This document shows positions 58,291-64,000 of a DNA stretch of 64,000 nucleotides, in pieces (the stretch's first letter is position 1; every line of letters begins with the position of its first letter). The stretch lies in the NCBI RefSeq assembly GCF_035917235.1, contig NZ_CP108423.1, positions 2,235,001 through 2,299,000 of the forward strand. Reading direction: 5' to 3'. The notes under the pieces are model-generated. The model ran no database searches. It was not told where the DNA came from and worked only from the letters and a program-made list of their open reading frames with translations. The translations under genes were made by a program, and so were the position numbers. This stretch comes from Streptomyces sp. NBC_01294 (GTDB lineage: Bacteria > Actinomycetota > Actinomycetes > Streptomycetales > Streptomycetaceae).

Positions 58291-59637
58291 ATGACCGCTG
58301 TCCCGCAGGAGCGCAAGATCGTCACCGCGATCCCCGGCCCCAAGTCGCAGGAGCTGCAGGCCCGCCGCCTGCAGACCGTGGCCGGCGGCGTGGGCTCCGT
58401 CCTGCCCGTCTTCACGGCCCGCGCGGGCGGCGGCATCATCGAGGACGTCGACGGCAACCGCCTGATCGACTTCGGCTCCGGCATCGCCGTGACCTCGGTC
58501 GGCGCCTCCGCCGAGGCCGTCGTGCGCCGCGCGTCCGCGCAGCTCGCCGACTTCACCCACACCTGTTTCATGGTCACGCCGTACGAGGGCTACGTCGAGG
58601 TGTGCGAGGCCCTCGCCGAGCTGACCCCGGGTGACCACGCGAAGAAGTCGGCCCTGTTCAACTCCGGCGCCGAGGCCGTCGAGAACGCCGTCAAGATCGC
58701 CCGTTCGTACACCAAGCGCCAGGCCGTCGTCGTCTTCGACCACGGCTACCACGGCCGTACGAACCTCACCATGGCGCTGACCGCGAAGAACATGCCGTAC
58801 AAGCAGGGCTTCGGGCCGTTCGCCCCCGAGGTCTACCGCGTCCCGGTCGCCTACGGCTACCGCTGGCCCACCGGCGCCGAGAACTGCGGCCCCGAGGCCG
58901 CCGCCCAGGCGATCGACCAGATCTCCAAGCAGATCGGCGCCGAGAACGTCGCCGCGATCATCATCGAGCCGGTCCTCGGCGAGGGCGGCTTCATCGAGCC
59001 GGCCAAGGGCTTCCTGCCCGAGATCGTGAAGTTCGCCAACGAGAACGGCATCGTCTTCGTCGCCGACGAGATCCAGTCCGGCTTCTGCCGCACCGGCCAG
59101 TGGTTCGCGTGCGAGGACGAGGGCATCGTCCCGGACCTGATCACCACCGCCAAGGGCATCGCGGGCGGTCTGCCGCTCGCCGCCGTGACCGGCCGCGCCG
59201 AGATCATGGACTCCGCCCACGCCGGTGGCCTCGGCGGCACCTACGGCGGCAACCCGGTGGCGTGCGCCGGCGCGCTCGGCTCCATCGAGACCATGAAGGA
59301 GCTCGACCTCAACGCCAAGGCGAAGAAGATCGAGTCCGTCATGAAGTCCCGCCTGGCGGCCATGCAGGAGAAGTACGAGATCATCGGCGACATCCGCGGC
59401 CGCGGCGCCATGGTCGCGATCGAGCTGGTCAAGGACCCGGTCTCCAAGACCCCGTTCCCGGAGGCGGCCGGCGCGCTCGCCAAGGCCTGCCACGCCGAGG
59501 GCCTGCTCGTCCTCACCTGCGGCACCTACGGCAACGTGCTCCGCTTCCTCCCGCCGCTCGTCATCGGCGAGGACCTGCTGAACGAGGGCCTGGACCTCAT
59601 CGAGGCCGCGTTCGCGGCCATCGGCACGGACATCTGA
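58291..59637 (+). CDS. gabT: 4-aminobutyrate aminotransferase
   Basis: PLP enzyme transferring the amino group of GABA to 2-oxoglutarate, giving succinate semialdehyde; 448 residues. The PLP lysine is Lys288 in TTAKGIAGGLPLAAV. Cofactor-binding blocks are FNSGAEAVENAVKIAR, HGYHGRTNLTMALTAK and FVADEIQSGFCRTGQW. The ATG at 58291 follows GGAG and gives MTAVPQERKIVTAIPGP; the open frame back to 58135 is not conserved. The 240-bp gap to the divergent ATPase should hold the promoter, and PucR control is likely. With the aldehyde dehydrogenase it would complete GABA conversion to succinate. Confidence 0.95.
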   Translation: MTAVPQERKIVTAIPGPKSQELQARRLQTVAGGVGSVLPVFTARAGGGIIEDVDGNRLIDFGSGIAVTSVGASAEAVVRRASAQLADFTHTCFMVTPYEGYVEVCEALAELTPGDHAKKSALFNSGAEAVENAVKIARSYTKRQAVVVFDHGYHGRTNLTMALTAKNMPYKQGFGPFAPEVYRVPVAYGYRWPTGAENCGPEAAAQAIDQISKQIGAENVAAIIIEPVLGEGGFIEPAKGFLPEIVKFANENGIVFVADEIQSGFCRTGQWFACEDEGIVPDLITTAKGIAGGLPLAAVTGRAEIMDSAHAGGLGGTYGGNPVACAGALGSIETMKELDLNAKAKKIESVMKSRLAAMQEKYEIIGDIRGRGAMVAIELVKDPVSKTPFPEAAGALAKACHAEGLLVLTCGTYGNVLRFLPPLVIGEDLLNEGLDLIEAAFAAIGTDI

Positions 59638-59791
59638 GCGGCCACCTGATCGAACGGCTAGAACGTCCGCACGCAGCGCCCGGTCCATACCGGCGGTAAC
59701 GGGCGGGCACTGTGAAGAAGCTGTGGGGGGCCGATGGCGGGAGCGCGATCCTGCTGTCGGTCCCCCTTTCGCTGCCGTACGGTTTCTGCAG

Positions 59792-60589
59792 ATGAGTGAG
59801 ACACCCCGCTCACGGGAAACCGAGGGCGACACCAGTACCGGGCTTCCCCAGCGCCGTACTGGGCATGCGTTCGCGCACACTCCTCACCGATCGGACAGCC
59901 GCCCGCCCCAAACCCCCCGGGGCGCGCGGCAACCCGATCCGGGCGGCCGTCCCGGAACCATCCCCCCTGTTCCGGGACGGCCGGCCACTCCTCTCCTGAT
60001 CGCCGCGCTCTGCGGCCTCCTCTTCTCCCTGGTCACCTGGCAGGTGCTGGTCTCCGGCCCGCTGCTGGCGCCGGATCGCGCCCTGAGCCGCGCGCTGGTG
60101 AGCACGGTCCCGGACTCCGTCACCGAACGCCTGTCGGACCTCGGCAACATCCCGGTCGCCCTGCCCGTCCTGGCGCTGGCCATGGCCTACGCCGCCCGGC
60201 GCGGCCGGCTCCTCGCCGCCGGCGCCGCAGGCCTGGCGATGGCCCTGGTGCCGGCCGTGGTCATCCCGTTCAAGCTGTGGACCGCCCGGCCGGGCCCCCT
60301 GGAGCCCTGGGCCGCCGGCTACTTCCCCTCCGGCCACACGGCCACGGCGGCCGTCGCGTACATCGGCGCGGCGCTGCTCGTGCGCCCGTACACCCACCGG
60401 GCATGGCCGACGGCCGTCGCCCTGGTGCTCACGGGGGCGACGGCCGTCGGGCTGATCCTGCGGGGGTGGCACTGGCCGCTGGACGTGCTGGCCAGTCTGC
60501 TGCTGTGCGCGCCGCTGCTGCTCGGCGTGGGCCTGGCCGTCCGGCGCGGGCCGGTCAGCCGCCGAAGTACCCGTCGAAGTTCCGGCTGA
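59792..60589 (+). CDS. PAP2 family membrane phosphatase
   Basis: A 265-residue membrane protein of the phosphatidic-acid phosphatase 2 type. The ATG at 59792 gives MSETPRSRETEGDTS; the longer frame to 59723 lacks support. A disordered polar N terminus (about 1-60) is followed by six hydrophobic helices. Phosphatase motifs are reduced but recognisable: KLWTARPGP (motif C1), FPSGHT (C2) and RGWHWPLDV (C3, with Arg, His and Asp). It would dephosphorylate a lipid phosphate such as undecaprenyl or phosphatidic acid. Its last 35 bp overlap the 3' end of the chitinase gene on the other strand. Confidence 0.9.
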   Translation: MSETPRSRETEGDTSTGLPQRRTGHAFAHTPHRSDSRPPQTPRGARQPDPGGRPGTIPPVPGRPATPLLIAALCGLLFSLVTWQVLVSGPLLAPDRALSRALVSTVPDSVTERLSDLGNIPVALPVLALAMAYAARRGRLLAAGAAGLAMALVPAVVIPFKLWTARPGPLEPWAAGYFPSGHTATAAVAYIGAALLVRPYTHRAWPTAVALVLTGATAVGLILRGWHWPLDVLASLLLCAPLLLGVGLAVRRGPVSRRSTRRSSG

Positions 60590-62360
60590 ACTCCCAGCCG
60601 CCGAAGCGGTCCCAGTTGATCGACCAGGTCATCAGGCCGCGCAGGCCGGGCCAGGTGCCGTGGGTCTGGTAGGTCCCGCAGTCGGTCTTCTTCGTCAGGC
60701 AGTTCAGGGCCTTGTTCACCTCGGCGGGCGCGGTGTGGCCGTTGCCCGCGTTGGCCGTGGCCGGGAGGCCGATGGCCACCTGGTCCGGGCGCAGGGCCGG
60801 GAAGACGCGAGCGGTGTTGCCGGCGACCGGGAAGCCCGTGAGCAGCATGTCGGTCATGGCGATGTGGAAGTCCGCGCCGCCCATGGAGTGGTACTGGTTG
60901 TCGAGGCCCATGATCGGGCCCGAGTTGTAGTCCTGGACGTGCAGCAGCGTGAGGTCGTCGCGCAGGGCGTGGATGACGGGGAGGTACGCGCCGGCGCGCG
61001 GGTCCTGGCCGCCCCACGGGCCGGAGCCGTAGAACTGGTAGCCCAGCTGCACGAAGAAGGTCTCCGGGGCCATGGTCAGAACGAAGTCCGGGCCGTACCG
61101 GGCCTTGAGGGTCTTCACGGCCGAGATCAGGTTGACGACGACGGGGGTGGTGGGGGCGCGGAAGTCGGTGTCCCCGGTGGCCAGGGAGAGGGAGTGGCCC
61201 TCGAAGTCGATGTCGAGGCCGTCGAGGCCGTACTCGTCGATGATCGCGCCGACGGAGGAGACGAAGGCGTCGCGGGCGGCCGTCGTCGCGAGCTGCACCT
61301 GGCCGTTCTGGCCGCCGATGGAGATCAGCACCTTCTTGCCCGCGGCCTGCCTGGCCTTGATCGCCGCCTTGAACTCGGCCGGGGATTCGACGTTCGGGCA
61401 CTCGGCGACCGGGCAGAGCCGGAAGCGGATGTCGCCGGAGGTCACCGAGGTCGGTTCGCCGAAGGCGAGGTTGACGATGTCCCAGGAGGCGGGGACGTCG
61501 GCCATCCGGACGTAGCCCGAGCCGTTCGCGAAGCTCGCGTGCAGGTAGCCGACCAGCGCGTGCGCGGGGAGGCCTCCGCCGCCTCCGCCCCCGCCGCCGG
61601 TCGTGGTCGCGGAGACGGGCGCGCTCTTCGGGGACTCGCCCGCCGTGTTCAAGGCGCTGACCCGGAAGGTGTACGCGGTGGACGCGGCGAGGCCGGTGAC
61701 CGTCGCCGAGGCGGAGGTGACGGAGAGGGGCCCCGCGCCGTCCCGGTGGACGGTGTACGACGTGGCCCCGGGCACCGCCGACCAGGCCAGGGAGACCGAG
61801 CTCGACGAGGTCGCGGAGGCCGTCAGGCCGGTGGGGGCGGCCGGGGGCTGGGGCTGGCCGGGGCCGCCGGGGTCGGGACCGACCAGGGTCAGGTCGTCGG
61901 TGAAGTGGGCGGGCTGGCCGTACCAGCCGTGGGTGTGGACGGTCACCGAGGTCGTCGACGGGCCGGTGCGGAAGGTGGTCGTCAGCTGCTTCCACGCGCC
62001 CGGGGTCTGCGTCCAGGTCGACACGTCGGTGGTGCCGGTCCCGGTCGCGCCGAGGTAGACGTACGCACCCTGCACCCAGGCGCCGAGCGTGTACGTCGCG
62101 TCGGGCTTGACGGTGACGCTCTGGGAGCAACGGCCGTTGTCCTGGCCGGCCGGGGTGGCCCGGAGGGCGGAAACCCCGCCGTGCACGGGCGTGGTGACGG
62201 TGGCTCCGCTGCCGCCCGAGCAGCTCCAGCCGTCGAGGCCGGCTTCGAAGCCGCCGTTGCGTATCAGGTCGGCGTCCGCCGCCGCGGCCGGCGGGCCCGC
62301 GGCGAGGAAGCCGGCCACCGCGAGTGCGGCGGCCGTAAGGAAGGACCAGGCTCTGCGCAC
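60555..62360 (-). CDS. Secreted family 18 chitinase
   Basis: A 601-residue extracellular chitinase. A signal peptide ends near residue 28 (AAGPPAAAADA). A carbohydrate-binding beta-sandwich spans about 30-165 (DLIRNGGFEAGLDGWSCSGG). A fibronectin type III domain spans about 175-260 (APTGLTASATSSSSVSLAWS), then a run of glycines. The GH18 barrel carries the catalytic DGLDIDFE with Glu387 as acid/base, plus LTMAPETFFVQ and LMTWSINWDR. The layout is typical of Streptomyces chitinases. It is convergent with the PAP2 gene, overlapping 35 bp. It is not part of the GABA genes functionally. Confidence 0.95.
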   Translation of the reverse strand: MRRAWSFLTAAALAVAGFLAAGPPAAAADADLIRNGGFEAGLDGWSCSGGSGATVTTPVHGGVSALRATPAGQDNGRCSQSVTVKPDATYTLGAWVQGAYVYLGATGTGTTDVSTWTQTPGAWKQLTTTFRTGPSTTSVTVHTHGWYGQPAHFTDDLTLVGPDPGGPGQPQPPAAPTGLTASATSSSSVSLAWSAVPGATSYTVHRDGAGPLSVTSASATVTGLAASTAYTFRVSALNTAGESPKSAPVSATTTGGGGGGGGGLPAHALVGYLHASFANGSGYVRMADVPASWDIVNLAFGEPTSVTSGDIRFRLCPVAECPNVESPAEFKAAIKARQAAGKKVLISIGGQNGQVQLATTAARDAFVSSVGAIIDEYGLDGLDIDFEGHSLSLATGDTDFRAPTTPVVVNLISAVKTLKARYGPDFVLTMAPETFFVQLGYQFYGSGPWGGQDPRAGAYLPVIHALRDDLTLLHVQDYNSGPIMGLDNQYHSMGGADFHIAMTDMLLTGFPVAGNTARVFPALRPDQVAIGLPATANAGNGHTAPAEVNKALNCLTKKTDCGTYQTHGTWPGLRGLMTWSINWDRFGGWEFSRNFDGYFGG

Positions 62361-62430
62361 AACTGCCTCCGGTGCATGGGGGGATGGAGGGGGTCAGCGG
62401 CGCCCAAGATGGTCCAGACCAATGCCCTTG

Positions 62431-62890
62431 TCAAGACTTCCGGCCCTCCTTCGCCACCACGCGCGCGGCCGCCTCGTGCATCGCGAGCTCCAGCACCGCC
62501 GGGTCGGTGAGGGTGCCCCGCCCGTCCGGGAGCACCAGCCAGCGCACCCCGCCGGTCGCCCGGCCCGGGTACGGAACGACGATCCAGGTCCCGGGCCCGG
62601 CGCCCCGTACGCCCGTCCCCAGCCAGCGGGACGCGGTGCCCGCGGGCACGAAGAAGCCCAGCCGCGAGTCACCGAAGTCGGCGAGCACCGGGCCGGTCGA
62701 GGAGCAGACGGAGCACGTCGAGGGTGGTCTGCCCCAGCTCCCCGGGCAGGATCAGCACGTCCCAGTACCGGCCGGCGGGCAGGAGGACGACCCCGAGGGG
62801 GCTGCGCTCCCATTCCCACCGGCAGGTATCGGGGTCCGGCGCCACCGACACCAGCCACTCCACTGCCGTCCTGGCCCCCGGGATCGTCAT
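62431..62890 (-). pseudogene. Frameshifted conserved Streptomyces protein gene
   Basis: Two reading frames appear to be halves of one gene. The upstream part (62669-62890, 73 residues, starting MTIPGARTAVEWLVSV) ends in LDVLRLLLDRPGARRLR and then a stop. The downstream part (62431-62688, 85 residues) continues from GTGCTCGCCGAC in another frame as LADFGDSRLGFFVPAGTASR. The shift lies at about 62685-62705 around GACCGGCCCGGTG, where repeated CCGG words could mediate slippage. The combined product would be about 150 residues of unknown function, and I recall intact relatives at this position in other Streptomyces. A sequencing or assembly error remains possible; the second half has no ribosome binding site of its own. 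Confidence 0.6.
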
Positions 62891-63056
62891 CGCCCGGCCT
62901 CCGTTCGCCGTAGGTGAGGGGTCCTCACCTGGAGAGAGCGGGGCCGGGCGCGGGTATGACGCGGGTTTCGTTACTCCGTAGTAGTGAACCGGGTCACGCG
63001 GTGACCGGCCGTGTGCGCCGGGGGCGTGCGGTGAGGTGTGCGGTGAGGGCCGGCCG

Positions 63057-64000
63057 CTAGCTGTCGAAACCGAGACCGAGCTTGTCCATCACCTTGAGCC
63101 ACAGGTTCCGGTGGCCGCCGCGGGCGTCCGCGCGGGCCAGCGACCACTTCGTGAGCGCGATCCCGGTCCAGGCGAAGGGCTCGGGCGGGAACGGCATCGG
63201 CTTGGACTTCACCATCTCCAGCCGGGTGCGCTCGGTGGAGAGCCCGTCCAGCAGGTCCAGCATCACCTCGGCGCCGAACCGGGTGGCGCCCACCCCGAGG
63301 CCGGTGTAGCCGGCGGCGTAGGCCACCTTCCCGGAGTGCGCGGTGCCGAAGAAGGCGGAGAAGCGCGAGCAGGTGTCGATCGCGCCGCCCCAGGCGTGGC
63401 TGAACTTCAGCCCCTCCAGCTGCGGGAAGGCGGTGAAGAAGTGCTCCGCGAGCCTGAGGTAGGTCTCGGGGCGGTGGTCGTACTCGGAGTCGAGCTTGCC
63501 CCGGTAGGGGTAGATCGCGTCGTAGCCGCCCCACAGGATCCGGTGGTCGCGGGTGATCCGGAAGTAGTGGAACTGGTTGGCGCTGTCCCCCAGCCCCTGC
63601 CGGTTCTTCCAGCCGATGGCGGCCAGCTGGGCCTCGTCCAGCGGCTCGCTCATCAGCGCGTAGTCGTAGACCGGGACGGTGAACGGGCGGATCCGCTTGA
63701 CCAGCGACGGGAAGATGTTGGTGCCCAGGACGACCCGGCGGGCCAGGATCGTGCCGTAGGGGGTCTGCACGGTCATGCCGGGTCCGGCCGGGGCCATCTT
63801 CAGGCCGCGGGTGTTCTCGTAGATCCGCACCCCGAGGTCCAGGCAGGCCTGCTTGAGGCCCCAGGCCAGCTTCGCCGGGTTGAGCATGGCGACGCCGTCG
63901 CGGTCCCAGAGGCCCGCGAGGAAGGTCGGGGAGTCGACCTCGGCGCGCACCGCGTCGCGGTCGAGCCATTCGGAGCCGTCGGCCAGGCCCAGGCGCCGCG
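63057..64000 (-). CDS. FAD-dependent oxidoreductase (DadA/PuuB-like), 5' end beyond the window
   Basis: C-terminal 313 residues of a DAO-family flavoprotein. The N-terminal GxGxxG nucleotide motif lies off the right edge; the frame is open to position 64000. Visible blocks include LNPAKLAWGLKQACLDLGVR, VVLGTNIFPSL, HYFRITRDHRILWGGYDAI and YAAGYTGLGVGATRFGAE, which closes the FAD site. Such enzymes include gamma-glutamylputrescine oxidase, D-amino acid dehydrogenase and sarcosine oxidase. The neighbouring gabT, aldehyde dehydrogenase and PucR genes favour a polyamine or gamma-glutamylpolyamine substrate. The stop TAG is at 63057-63059. Confidence 0.88.
   Translation of the reverse strand, partial: RRLGLADGSEWLDRDAVRAEVDSPTFLAGLWDRDGVAMLNPAKLAWGLKQACLDLGVRIYENTRGLKMAPAGPGMTVQTPYGTILARRVVLGTNIFPSLVKRIRPFTVPVYDYALMSEPLDEAQLAAIGWKNRQGLGDSANQFHYFRITRDHRILWGGYDAIYPYRGKLDSEYDHRPETYLRLAEHFFTAFPQLEGLKFSHAWGGAIDTCSRFSAFFGTAHSGKVAYAAGYTGLGVGATRFGAEVMLDLLDGLSTERTRLEMVKSKPMPFPPEPFAWTGIALTKWSLARADARGGHRNLWLKVMDKLGLGFDS

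Overview
High-GC DNA with strong third-position GC bias, GTG/TTG starts, GAGG-type ribosome binding sites, and a gene order matching the conserved Streptomyces chromosome core. From memory, the left-to-right order parallels S. coelicolor from rnj back to the polyamine/GABA genes. I call it a Streptomyces chromosome; the species cannot be fixed from the sequence. I recognise no tRNA, CRISPR array, insertion sequence, prophage or attachment site.

Left edge (1-583): the minus-strand leader of a ribosomal RNA operon, whose 16S gene should lie just outside the window. 584-4267: rnj, dapA and thyX, all minus. 4480-5333: two small plus-strand membrane proteins. 5386-10848: a minus-strand run rpsO, pnp, M16 peptidase, dapB and a small membrane protein, coupling RNA decay, translation and lysine/diaminopimelate synthesis.

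11033-25738: a compact type VII secretion (ESX-like) locus: eccD (-), eccC (+), a DUF397 protein (+), two WXG100 proteins, mycosin and eccB (all -), then eccE, an unrecognised 232-residue protein and a MinD-like ATPase with very long low-complexity arms (all +). No LXG or other toxin-like effector is present.

25847-38057: ribF, a 1256-residue degenerate trypsin-like/NTPase protein, then the translation cluster, transcribed right to left as rimP, nusA, ylxR, infB, a DUF503 protein, rbfA and truB. 38225-41176: a plus-strand four-gene run (lipoprotein, ferritin-like protein, degenerate aminoglycoside-kinase-fold protein, slipin) with no established common function. 41332-49891: proS, two GNAT acetyltransferases, the MEP-pathway genes ispG and dxr flanking the site-2 protease rseP, and an unrecognised 441-residue protein.

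49997-64000: acyl-CoA dehydrogenase, aldehyde dehydrogenase, a PucR regulator, a TraD/VirD4-like membrane ATPase, gabT, a PAP2 phosphatase, a secreted GH18 chitinase, a frameshifted gene, and the end of a DadA/PuuB-like FAD oxidoreductase. Aldehyde dehydrogenase, PucR, gabT and the oxidoreductase fit polyamine/GABA catabolism. The best candidates for new biology are the protease-NTPase (26931-30701), the pseudokinase module (38225-41176), the MinD-like T7SS ATPase, and the stand-alone VirD4-like ATPase.
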